Positions 40,514 to 48,956 of a DNA stretch of 64,000 bases are shown here, piece by piece. Under the pieces are notes generated by a model. It had not been told where the DNA came from and did not search any database. It worked only from the letters and a program-made list of their open reading frames with translations. Both the position numbers and the translations under genes were made by a program. The stretch is from Paenibacillus lautus NBRC 15380 (lineage in GTDB: Bacteria > Bacillota > Bacilli > Paenibacillales > Paenibacillaceae): contig NZ_BIMF01000013.1 of assembly GCF_004000945.1 (NCBI RefSeq), forward strand, positions 62,001-126,000, written 5' to 3'. Within the stretch, counting starts at the first letter, position 1, and each line of letters begins with the position of its first letter.

Positions 40514-42841
40514 ATGAAATTTACAGACGGCAACTGGCTTATCCGGGAAGGATATTCCGTTTCGGGAGCGGTTCAAGCTTATGATTTTGCGGTAAAAGGA
40601 GATACGTTGACAGCTTATGCCTCCACGGCTCCGATTCCGGGCAGAGGAGCAACCATTAATGCACAGCTGATCACCGTGCAATTTCATTCTCCGGCACCCG
40701 GCGTCATCGGTGTAAAGCTGGTTCACTATGCGGGCGTAAGAGATCGTGGACCTGCATTCGAGTTGTACAAACAGGAAGGCGACCATACAGTCATTGAAGA
40801 GAATGATCAGGAAGCGGTTCTTCGCAGCGGCAATTTGAGCGTTGTGATCAAGAAAGGTCCGGAATGGTCGGTTCAGTTCTATAGAGGAGAAGAACGCATT
40901 ACGGGCAGCCGAGCCAAATCCATGGCACATATCGTGGAAGATGGCGGACAGACCTACATGCGCGAAGAGCTGGATCTGGGCGTAGGCGAGTGGGTATACG
41001 GTCTTGGTGAGCGATTCACTTCGTTTGTGAAGAATGGCCAGGTCGTGGATATTTGGAACCAGGATGGCGGTACAAGCTCCGAGCAAGCCTATAAAAATAT
41101 TCCGTTCTATCTGACGAACAAGGGCTATGGCGTGTTTGTCAACCAACCGGACCTCGTATCCTTTGAAGTGGCTTCGGAGAAAGTGAAGAAGGTGCAGTTC
41201 AGCGTCCCAGGCGAGTCACTGGAGTACTTTGTTATTGATGGGCCTGATCCGAAAGGCGTGCTGGACAAATACACGAATCTGACAGGCAAACCGGCATTAC
41301 CACCGGCTTGGACCTTCGGATTGTGGCTTTCGACCTCTTTTACAACTCAATATGACGAAGCAACCGTAAACTCCTTTGTTGACGGTATGCTGGAACGCGA
41401 TATCCCGCTGGAAGTGTTCCACTTTGACTGCTTCTGGATGAAGGGTCTCAACTGGACGGACTTCCAATGGGATGAAGAGGTGTTCCCGGATCCTGAAGGC
41501 ATGCTGAAGCGTTTGAAAGAAAAAGGCTTGAAAATCTGCGTGTGGATCAACCCGTATATCGCGCAGCGCTCGCGTCTCTTTGAGGAAGGCCGTGAGAAGG
41601 GCTATCTGGTGAAAAAAGCGAATGGCGATGTGTGGCAGTGGAATCTGTGGCAGCCGGGCATGGCGCTGGTGGACTTCACGAATCCGGACGCGTGTGAATG
41701 GTATGCAGGGTACCTGCGCGAGCTGGCAGATATGGGCGTCGACAGCTTCAAGACAGATTTCGGCGAACGCATTCCGACGGATGTGGTTTATTTTGACGGC
41801 TCCGATCCGCATAAAATGCACAACTACTACACCCAACTCTATAACAAAGTGGTCTTTGATGTGCTGGTGGAGAAATTCGGCAAGAATCAGGCGGCAGTAT
41901 TTGCGCGCTCTGCAACCGTAGGCGGGCAGCAGTTCCCTGTTCACTGGGGCGGCGATTGCTATGCGGATTATGAATCGATGGCAGAGAGCCTGCGCGGCGG
42001 CTTGTCCCTCGGTCTCGGCGGCTTCGGCTTCTGGAGCCATGACATCGGCGGCTTCGAAAATACGGCTCCGGCGCATGTATTCAAACGCTGGCTGGCATTT
42101 GGCTTGCTGTCCAGCCACAGCCGTCTGCACGGCAGCAGCTCTTACCGGGTGCCGTGGTCTTATGACGAGGAGGCTGTAGACGTTACGCGCTTCTTCACGA
42201 AGCTGAAGAGCCGTCTGATGCCTTATCTGTTCCATACCGCTGTACAGGCATCGGAGCAAGGGGTGCCAAGCATGCGCGCCATGTTCTTGGAATTCCCGGA
42301 AGACCCGGCCGTCGAAATGCTGGATCGTCAGTACATGCTGGGAGATTCCCTGCTTGTGGCACCGGTGTTCAGCGAGAACGGCGACGTGAAGTACTATCTG
42401 CCAAAGGGCCGCTGGACGCATCTGTTAACCGGAGAAACGGTGGATGGCGGAACCTGGCGTATGGAAACGTACGATTTCCTCGGGCTGCCGTTGTTTGTAC
42501 GCAGCAACTCGTTCCTCGCCTTGGGCGCAAACGACACCCGTCCGGAATATGACTATGCAGACGGGGTTGAGCTTGGCTTGTATGCATTGGAAGACGGCAG
42601 CGCGGCTGCGGTCACCGTTCGCAACATGAACGGGGAGAGCGAGCTGGTTGTACGGGCTGTACGTGCAGGCAGCCGGATCGACTTTACGGTGGAAGGCAGC
42701 GGCAAGCCATTCTCCGTGAAGCTGTATGACACGGGAGTAATTTCATCTGTGGAGGGCTCGGGAGTGAGCCTGCAAGAAGGCAGCGTTCAAGTGGAAGCCG
42801 GACAACAAGCGGTGACCTTCACGGCAGCTCTGGAAGGGTAA
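40514..42841 (+). CDS. yicI: GH31 alpha-xylosidase (YicI type)
   Basis: A 775-residue cytosolic glycosidase that removes alpha-xylose from the non-reducing end of isoprimeverose and xyloglucan oligosaccharides. Seen: the galactose-mutarotase-like N-terminal domain, 'EWVYGLGERFTSFVKNGQ', the barrel with 'VFHFDCFWMKGLNWTDFQWD' and 'FPDPEGMLKRLKEKGLKICV', the nucleophile Asp415 in 'DSFKTDFGERIP' and the acid/base Asp481 in 'HWGGDCYADYES'. The 'HFDCFWMKG' aromatic group and KTDFGE form distinguish YicI-type xylosidases from alpha-glucosidases. There is no signal peptide. It has its own divergent promoter facing the AraC gene and ends at a hairpin. Confidence 0.9.
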   Translation: MKFTDGNWLIREGYSVSGAVQAYDFAVKGDTLTAYASTAPIPGRGATINAQLITVQFHSPAPGVIGVKLVHYAGVRDRGPAFELYKQEGDHTVIEENDQEAVLRSGNLSVVIKKGPEWSVQFYRGEERITGSRAKSMAHIVEDGGQTYMREELDLGVGEWVYGLGERFTSFVKNGQVVDIWNQDGGTSSEQAYKNIPFYLTNKGYGVFVNQPDLVSFEVASEKVKKVQFSVPGESLEYFVIDGPDPKGVLDKYTNLTGKPALPPAWTFGLWLSTSFTTQYDEATVNSFVDGMLERDIPLEVFHFDCFWMKGLNWTDFQWDEEVFPDPEGMLKRLKEKGLKICVWINPYIAQRSRLFEEGREKGYLVKKANGDVWQWNLWQPGMALVDFTNPDACEWYAGYLRELADMGVDSFKTDFGERIPTDVVYFDGSDPHKMHNYYTQLYNKVVFDVLVEKFGKNQAAVFARSATVGGQQFPVHWGGDCYADYESMAESLRGGLSLGLGGFGFWSHDIGGFENTAPAHVFKRWLAFGLLSSHSRLHGSSSYRVPWSYDEEAVDVTRFFTKLKSRLMPYLFHTAVQASEQGVPSMRAMFLEFPEDPAVEMLDRQYMLGDSLLVAPVFSENGDVKYYLPKGRWTHLLTGETVDGGTWRMETYDFLGLPLFVRSNSFLALGANDTRPEYDYADGVELGLYALEDGSAAAVTVRNMNGESELVVRAVRAGSRIDFTVEGSGKPFSVKLYDTGVISSVEGSGVSLQEGSVQVEAGQQAVTFTAALEG

Positions 42842-42892
42842 GCCCGGGAAAAGCCTGTTTGATAAAAGAAAAAAAGCATAGCGAAGATGAGC

Positions 42893-42925
42893 CCGGACCA
42901 GCCTTATGCTGGAATCGGGCTTCTT
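42893..42925 (+). terminator. hairpin after the GH31 gene
   Basis: GAGCCCGG-CCAGC-CTTAT-GCTGG-TCGGGCTTC stem with a weak T tract (CTTCTTCCATATTTT). Confidence 0.55.
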
Positions 42926-42942
42926 CCATATTTTAGCTGGCC

Positions 42943-42969
42943 TTGAACAAACGGCAATGCTGATATAAT
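42943..42969 (+). promoter_or_regulatory. candidate promoter of the YesMN-type pair
   Basis: TTGAAC (42943-42948) and TATAAT (42964-42969) are 15 bp apart, slightly short. They lie 90 nt before the kinase start. Confidence 0.5.
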
Positions 42970-42998
42970 AGGCCTGCGGCAGGTTTATTCACGAATGG

Positions 42999-43013
42999 TT
43001 GTAACCGTTTTCT
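42999..43013 (+). promoter_or_regulatory. cre (CcpA) site ahead of the sensor kinase gene
   Basis: TTGTAACCGTTTTCT fits the degenerate cre consensus WTGNAANCGNWNNCW at every defined position and lies about 25-37 nt after the predicted start point. Confidence 0.55.
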
Positions 43014-43058
43014 TTTAAAGGCTGCCGAAGATTAAAGGACAGGAGCGAAGACGGTCCG

Positions 43059-44867
43059 ATGTTATCTTATTTCATTCAACTTGTGAATGACATGAAAATC
43101 CGCAACAAATTGATATTGTCTTTTGTGGTCGTGGTCTTTGTGCCGGTAGCCATCGTGGGGATATTCCTTACGGGCGAGCTCCGCAAATTTGCTTTCAACA
43201 ATGCGTTGGAGCAGGCTTACCAGAACGTGGACCGGGTCAAGAAACGTTCAACCGAAGTCATCAACGTGGCAGACGATTTATCCTATCGGCTATCCTACGA
43301 CGAGCGTCTGAGAAATCTTGCTAACCGGCAATATGAAAGCGTATACGACGTGTTTGTGGCTTACAGGGAGTATCCCGATTTACAGCAGGCGATTCTGATG
43401 TACAAGGAAATATCGAATATCCGTTTCTACAGCGAGAACCCCACCATGCTGAACAATTGGGAGTTCCTTTATCCCGAGGATGAAATCAAGAGAACGGAAT
43501 GGTATCAGCGAGCCGAGGATGATATCGGCGTCATCTACTGGGACTATATTACGGATGAACGCGATCAGAAGGTGTACCTCAGCTTAATCAAGGGGGTTGA
43601 TCTTGGAAGCAAGGACAACCGCGGCGTACTTGTCATCAATGTCAATACGGGCATGCTGAACACGATCCTTAGCCAGGAAACGTTTGACACCATGATTGTG
43701 GACAGCAATAACAATATTGTCGCCGCTAACCGTCCGGAGCTGTACGGGAAAACGCTAGCCGAGATTCAAGATGCCAGCGGGGTTGTATACCATGCGAGCG
43801 GAAGTTATGAATCGGTCATACATGATGAGGCCTCCAAGGTGCTGATTGAACCGTTGAATACGGAATCCGGGGTGAACGGCCTGCGCATTATTTCCATATT
43901 TTCGATTGATAGCATCGTCGCGGACGCCAACCGGATCAGCAAACTGGCGATGACGGTCATCATCATCAGTCTGCTGCTGGCCGTTCTTCTGATCTACAGC
44001 TTTTCTTCACTGATCTCTAACCGGCTGCTGCGCCTCAGCAAGCATATTACGAAGGTTGGTACAGGCAACCTCGGGGTTGCCATGGAAATTGACGGCAAGG
44101 ATGAGATCGGGCAGTTATCCCGCCAATTCAACTCCATGGTGGGTAATATTAACGACCTAATGAACGAAGTGCAGGAGTCCAATGAACAGAAACGGTTAAT
44201 GGAGCAGAAGCAGAATGAAATTAAATTCAAAATGATGGCCAGTCAGATCAATCCGCACTTTTTGTTTAATGCCTTAGAGTCTATTCGTATGGAGGCGCAT
44301 CTCAAGGGTGAGGACGAAATCGCCCGGATTGTGCGGCTGCTCGGTAAAATGATGCGAAGCAATCTCGAGATAGGCAGCGGAAAAACAACGATAAAAGACG
44401 AGATCGAGATGGTGCAGTGTTATCTGGATATTCAAAAGTTCCGCTATGAGGATCGTCTGAAATATGAGCTTCTGGTGGATCCCGAGGCCGATCGGGTAAG
44501 AATCCCGCCGCTGATCATACAGCCGCTTGTGGAAAATGCGGTCATACATGGGATGGATCACAAGGAAGAGGGAACTTTCATCAGGGTGAGGGTCACGGCC
44601 AGCGAAGGGAAGCTGCACGTCATAACCGAGGATAACGGAGCGGGCATAACCTTGGAGCGGCTGCGGATGATCTATGGTTATTTGAACGATACCGATGAGA
44701 AGGACGGAGGACGGATCGGGCTCCGGAATGTTCATGTTCGTCTGCAGCTTACCTACGGCCCTGAAGCGGGTCTGATCATTTATAGCGAACCGGGGATTGG
44801 AACGCGCATTGAATTCACTATTCCGACAGGAGGAGAGAACGATGATGAAAGTGTTGATCGTGGATGA
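43059..44867 (+). CDS. YesM-type sensor histidine kinase
   Basis: A 602-residue membrane sensor. A first membrane helix (about 17-38) is followed by an extracytoplasmic dCache-like sensor (about 40-285), a second helix (about 293-315), a HAMP domain ('LISNRLLRLSKHITKVGTGN'), then the HisKA_7TM/His_kinase domain with 'MMASQINPHFLFNALESIRM' (His400) and ATPase boxes 'IIQPLVENAVIHGM', 'EDNGAGI' and 'GGRIGLRNVHVRLQLTYG'. This LytS/YesM family senses sugars or the occupied importer binding protein. It overlaps the response regulator gene by 26 nt and probably controls the neighbouring GH31 gene or the importer at 47 kb. Confidence 0.9.
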   Translation: MLSYFIQLVNDMKIRNKLILSFVVVVFVPVAIVGIFLTGELRKFAFNNALEQAYQNVDRVKKRSTEVINVADDLSYRLSYDERLRNLANRQYESVYDVFVAYREYPDLQQAILMYKEISNIRFYSENPTMLNNWEFLYPEDEIKRTEWYQRAEDDIGVIYWDYITDERDQKVYLSLIKGVDLGSKDNRGVLVINVNTGMLNTILSQETFDTMIVDSNNNIVAANRPELYGKTLAEIQDASGVVYHASGSYESVIHDEASKVLIEPLNTESGVNGLRIISIFSIDSIVADANRISKLAMTVIIISLLLAVLLIYSFSSLISNRLLRLSKHITKVGTGNLGVAMEIDGKDEIGQLSRQFNSMVGNINDLMNEVQESNEQKRLMEQKQNEIKFKMMASQINPHFLFNALESIRMEAHLKGEDEIARIVRLLGKMMRSNLEIGSGKTTIKDEIEMVQCYLDIQKFRYEDRLKYELLVDPEADRVRIPPLIIQPLVENAVIHGMDHKEEGTFIRVRVTASEGKLHVITEDNGAGITLERLRMIYGYLNDTDEKDGGRIGLRNVHVRLQLTYGPEAGLIIYSEPGIGTRIEFTIPTGGENDDESVDRG

Positions 44868-46398
44868 CGAGCCCAAGCTGCGCGAAGGACTGAAGAGCAT
44901 CGTGCCATGGACTGAGCTTGGGTTTCAGGTTGTAGGCACCGCAGCCAACGGGAGCGAAGCGCTGGAGAAGCACGGGATGTACGACCCTGACTTGATGCTG
45001 ATTGATATTCGGATGCCAGGAATGGACGGGTTGCAGCTGATCGAAGCCATTCGGAACCTGGATTCTGAGATTCATCTGCTGATCCTAAGCGGATATGCCG
45101 ATTTTGATTATGCCAAGCGGGCGATTTCGCATCGCGTGGACGGCTACCTTTTGAAACCGGTGGATGAGGACGAGCTGAGCAAGTATTTGCTTCAGATTAA
45201 AGAAGCCATCGAGCAGGAACAGGAGAGGAAGGCACTGAATAGGGCAGCTTCCGATATGAGCCGCGAGCAGTTCATTCAGACATGGTTCAATCCGGAGAGT
45301 AAGCTCGATCCGGCGGCTTTACGGCATATCGCCGAGCGGTCAGGACTGTTATGGAACCATTACCAAGTGCTCATTATTCATAATAACGGCTACGATGAAT
45401 CCGGTGAAGGAGCCGACGACCGGTTGAAAAACCAGCTGATCGAAGCATTTGAAGAGAACGGGCGCGGCACGGTCTTTTACATGCATGGACTACTCGGCGT
45501 TCTAATGCCCACGCCGGTATTGACGGCAGGAGGACGAAAGGAATTGCTGCAGACGGTGGAGGAAGCCGCAAGTCAGGCTGGCACGGCAATTACGGCCTCA
45601 TTGGGACGTCAGGTTCACCGTCTGGAGGATGTAGCCGATTCGTACCGTTGTGCGAAGGAACGGATACGCGAACGCTTCTTCTATGCTCCCGGCGAGTTGT
45701 TATTCCCTGAATCCAAGCGGTTTGCCGGTGACATCGCGGGTGAAGATCTGCAGCCTTATGATCCGGAGCAGCTGATGGAGCAGCTCTATTACGCCGTGGA
45801 CGTAGGCAATGTCGAGGTGCAGCGGAAGCTGCTGTTTGCTGCTGCGTATGCCATGGTGAATGAGGAGTATACGGAGGAGAGAATGAAGGGTGCGTTCGTG
45901 GAGCTTCTCACCGGCGTGCACAACAAGCTGATACAACATCAACCGGAGCTGCAGTCCCGCACGAAGGAATATTCGGATCGGATTGCCGCGATATTTCGCC
46001 AGCGTACGGCCCATGATTTGTGCCGCCATTCGTCCCAATTCCTGGAGGAGCTGATCTGGCAGGCGGGCAATGGCGGACGGGATCAGGAGATGAAGCGGAT
46101 CATGGATCTGATTCAGCGCAATTACAATGAGAATCTTAAACTGGAAACACTGGCCTCCGTATTTAATTACAACAGCGCCTATCTGGGGAAGATGTTCAAG
46201 AATACAACCGGAGAATACTTCAATACGTACCTCGACAAGGTCCGGATCAACAAGGCTAAGGATTTTCTGAAGCAGGGCATGAAGGTGTATCAGGTCGCGG
46301 AGAAGGTCGGTTATACGAACGTAGACTATTTTCATAGCAAATTTAAAAAGTACGTCGGTACCTCTCCATCCAATTTCCGCAAGGAGCTGGACCTGTAA
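44842..46398 (+). CDS. YesN-type response regulator with AraC output domain
   Basis: A 518-residue regulator. The receiver (about 1-120) has the acidic pocket 'VLIVDDEPKLREG' and the phosphoacceptor Asp55 in 'LMLIDIRMPGMDG', plus 'LLKPVDEDEL'. A long poorly conserved middle region is followed by a C-terminal AraC double helix-turn-helix ('NLKLETLASVFNYNSAYLGK', 'KVYQVAEKVGYTNVDYFHSK'). AGGAGGAG precedes the ATG at 44842, inside the kinase gene, so translation is coupled. It probably activates the sugar importer operon starting at 46995. Confidence 0.9.
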   Translation: MMKVLIVDDEPKLREGLKSIVPWTELGFQVVGTAANGSEALEKHGMYDPDLMLIDIRMPGMDGLQLIEAIRNLDSEIHLLILSGYADFDYAKRAISHRVDGYLLKPVDEDELSKYLLQIKEAIEQEQERKALNRAASDMSREQFIQTWFNPESKLDPAALRHIAERSGLLWNHYQVLIIHNNGYDESGEGADDRLKNQLIEAFEENGRGTVFYMHGLLGVLMPTPVLTAGGRKELLQTVEEAASQAGTAITASLGRQVHRLEDVADSYRCAKERIRERFFYAPGELLFPESKRFAGDIAGEDLQPYDPEQLMEQLYYAVDVGNVEVQRKLLFAAAYAMVNEEYTEERMKGAFVELLTGVHNKLIQHQPELQSRTKEYSDRIAAIFRQRTAHDLCRHSSQFLEELIWQAGNGGRDQEMKRIMDLIQRNYNENLKLETLASVFNYNSAYLGKMFKNTTGEYFNTYLDKVRINKAKDFLKQGMKVYQVAEKVGYTNVDYFHSKFKKYVGTSPSNFRKELDL

Positions 46399-46645
46399 TT
46401 AGTCGTCATTCCGTAATGCTGATTTGCACAACGTGACCGAGCCCGGATGTGGCGCCGAGGTTATACAGCCCATTGTGACCAGAGCATCGCATGAGGAACC
46501 GGGAGCTGGCGCACCGACAAACAGGCTTCAAGCAGCTGCGCTTCGTCTGATGCCGTATTCTAAATGGTTAATGACTGTTTCTCCAATAGTATCCACTTAC
46601 CATACAACCAGACTAAACATAAGTACTTTCATATCGCTGCCCTTT

Positions 46646-46673
46646 AAGACGCGACTAAGGTACGCGTCTTTTT
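46646..46673 (+). terminator. terminator downstream of the response regulator gene
   Basis: AAGACGCG...CGCGTCTT stem followed by TTTTT, about 250 nt after the stop codon. Between the stop and this hairpin I see no gene. Confidence 0.7.
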
Positions 46674-46686
46674 GTTTCCTTTTTTT

Positions 46687-46851
46687 CTCCCCCTAAGGCA
46701 TTATCGGGGGAGCCAAATGCTGCGAAGCATAGAGCGGAGGGGCCGGAATCGTATCGGAGAAGCGACAGCGGTCGCCTTTAAAGCCGGGAAACCACCTCAC
46801 CGTATCATCCGAAGTTTCCCGGTTTTAACAGCGATCGGAGATACGATCCGG
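46687..46851 (+). repeat. structured intergenic element, diverged copy E, with upstream hairpin
   Basis: A CTCCCCC...GGGGGAG hairpin (46687-46712) is followed by the element proper (46717-46851). It has hairpin ATGCT-GCGA-AGCAT, outer stem CCGGAATCGTATC (46743) with GATACGATCCGG (46840), GCGAC-AGCG-GTCGC, inner stem AAAGCCGGGAAAC with GTTTCCCGGTTTT, and the shared AACAGCGATCGGAG. Almost every stem differs in sequence from copies B-D yet pairs, and the bulged A of the outer stem is kept. It lies about 145 nt before the importer operon. Confidence 0.75.
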
Positions 46852-46994
46852 ACACGGAGCGAACCCAACTGTCTTTCAGCATTTTTTCCCTCATGTAATG
46901 TCTAATTTTTATATGATTTTTAAGCCAATCCTTCGGGTACTTCCCCGCCTCTGCTTGGTTTATCATCAGGATATACAAGAGAGGAGGGGTTGGT

Positions 46995-47957
46995 TTGAAA
47001 GCGGTAACAAAGACGGAAAGCAGCATCCAACCTGCCGCAAAGAAAAAGAAAGGCTTTTGGACCACTTTCAAAGAGCAGAAAGTACTGTACGGAATGTCGC
47101 TTCCATTCATCGTCATTGTATTCATCTTCAGTTATTTGCCGGTGTGGGGCTGGCTGATGGCATTCCAGAATTACAAGCCGGGCAAAGAGATATTCGAGCA
47201 AAAATGGGTGGGCCTGGACCATTTCGTAGCACTTTTCTCGGACGATAAGTTTTATCTGGTGTTGCGAAATACACTCGCCATGAGTTTCATGGGATTGATC
47301 GTTGGATTCACGATTCCGATCCTATTCGCAGTCTTGTTGAATGAGCTTCGTGGAAGCGTATTCAAGAGGACCGTACAGACGATATCTTATCTGCCGCATT
47401 TTGTGTCCTGGGTCGTGGTTGCCGGTATCGTGACCAAAATGCTGTCTACAGATGGAGGCGCTGTCAATCAGCTGCTGATGTGGCTGGGGTTCATTGATCA
47501 GCCGATACAGTTTATGGCTCAAGGGAACCTGTTTTGGTACATCGTAACAGGCTCTGATATATGGAAGGAAATGGGCTGGAGCGCGATCATTTATTTGGCA
47601 GCGATTTCAGGGATTGATCAGGAGCAATTCGAAGCAGCCAAGGTTGACGGCGCGAGCCGACTTCGCCAAATATGGCATATTACGCTGCCGAGCATCGCCC
47701 CTACGATTGCTATCCTGCTGATCATGTCCATCGGTCATCTGATCAGCATCGGCTTCGAGAAGCAGTTCCTGCTCGGTAATCCGCTGGTGGTGGATTATTC
47801 CGAAGTGCTGGACCTGTATGCGCTGAATTATGGCCTTGGCATGGGACGTTTCTCATTCGGTACAGCGATCGGAATGTTTAACTCCATTGTAAGCATCATC
47901 CTATTGCTGCTAGCCAACGGCGCTTTCAAAAAATTCACGAAGCAATCGATTATGTAG
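46995..47957 (+). CDS. carbohydrate ABC permease, LplB type
   Basis: A 320-residue six-helix permease. A basic N-terminal tail (AAKKKKGFWTTFKEQKVLYG) leads into 'MSLPFIVIVFIFSYLPVWGW', typical of the LplB/YtcP group. The ATPase-docking loop reads 'IDQEQFEAAKVDGASRLRQI'. The start is TTG with GAGGAGGGG 5 nt upstream. It is the first of three importer genes; no ATPase is encoded nearby, so a shared MsmX-type subunit is expected. Confidence 0.88.
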   Translation: MKAVTKTESSIQPAAKKKKGFWTTFKEQKVLYGMSLPFIVIVFIFSYLPVWGWLMAFQNYKPGKEIFEQKWVGLDHFVALFSDDKFYLVLRNTLAMSFMGLIVGFTIPILFAVLLNELRGSVFKRTVQTISYLPHFVSWVVVAGIVTKMLSTDGGAVNQLLMWLGFIDQPIQFMAQGNLFWYIVTGSDIWKEMGWSAIIYLAAISGIDQEQFEAAKVDGASRLRQIWHITLPSIAPTIAILLIMSIGHLISIGFEKQFLLGNPLVVDYSEVLDLYALNYGLGMGRFSFGTAIGMFNSIVSIILLLLANGAFKKFTKQSIM

Positions 47958-47971
47958 GGGAGGGAAGCAGC

Positions 47972-48880
47972 ATGGCACGAACCAAAACAGCATTCAAGCC
48001 CTCGCTCTCCGACCGGGTGTTTGATATTGCAAACTTTACATTTATGGCACTCGTCATGATTGTCACACTATACCCGTTCCTGAACGTTCTGGCGATATCG
48101 CTGAATGATTCCGTCGATACGGTGCGCGGGGGAATTTACATTTGGCCTCGGGAGTTTACGCTTGAGAATTACGTACAGATCTTTAAATACGACGGTCTGA
48201 TAACAGGGGCCAAAATTACGATTCTCCGTACGCTGGCAGGTACATTCCTGGGCTTGCTAAGCGGCACGATGCTGGGCTACGTCCTCAGCAGGGTGGACTT
48301 TCAGGGAAGAAAGTTCATGTCGACCTTTCTTGCGCTGACGATGTACTTCTCCGGCGGGATGATTCCGGTGTTCATTCTGATTCGCGACTTGAACATGATG
48401 AATTCGTTTCTGGTCTACATCATCCCGGGCATGGTAAGCGCGTTCAACGTATTCGTTATCCGGTCTTTCATCGACAGCCTGCCTTACTCGCTGCAGGAAT
48501 CGGCGAAGCTTGACGGGGCCAACGATTTCACGATCTATTACAAAATCATTCTCCCGCTCTGTAAGCCCGTACTGGCTACCATCGCCTTGTTCCTGGCCGT
48601 CGGGCAGTGGAACTCATGGTTCGATACGTATCTTTATAACGGCAACGCCCCCCATCTCACGACGCTCCAATTCGAGCTGATGAAGGTGCTGCAGAGCACG
48701 CAGGGACAAACCAGCGGCATGATGTCCGGCCAGAATATGGCCGAGATCGTGAAGCAGGTGTCGCCGGAGTCGATCAAAATGGCAATCACGATTGTGGTAA
48801 CGGTTCCAATATTGCTCGTCTATCCGTTCCTGCAGCGGTATTTTGTGAAAGGTATGACGCTTGGAGCGGTAAAAAGCTAA
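47972..48880 (+). CDS. carbohydrate ABC permease, LplC/YtcP type
   Basis: A 302-residue partner permease with six hydrophobic helices. Seen: 'VMIVTLYPFLNVLAISLND', 'GTMLGYVLSRVDFQGRKFM', the docking loop 'PYSLQESAKLDGANDFTIYY', and the ending 'FVKGMTLGAVKS' characteristic of this family. It begins 14 nt after the first permease. Confidence 0.9.
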   Translation: MARTKTAFKPSLSDRVFDIANFTFMALVMIVTLYPFLNVLAISLNDSVDTVRGGIYIWPREFTLENYVQIFKYDGLITGAKITILRTLAGTFLGLLSGTMLGYVLSRVDFQGRKFMSTFLALTMYFSGGMIPVFILIRDLNMMNSFLVYIIPGMVSAFNVFVIRSFIDSLPYSLQESAKLDGANDFTIYYKIILPLCKPVLATIALFLAVGQWNSWFDTYLYNGNAPHLTTLQFELMKVLQSTQGQTSGMMSGQNMAEIVKQVSPESIKMAITIVVTVPILLVYPFLQRYFVKGMTLGAVKS

Positions 48881-48956
48881 GCGCATGTACGGTATCAGCA
48901 GGCATAACGTCCTGTTATACGATAAATGATCAAAAATCGATTTAGGGGGTATAGCT

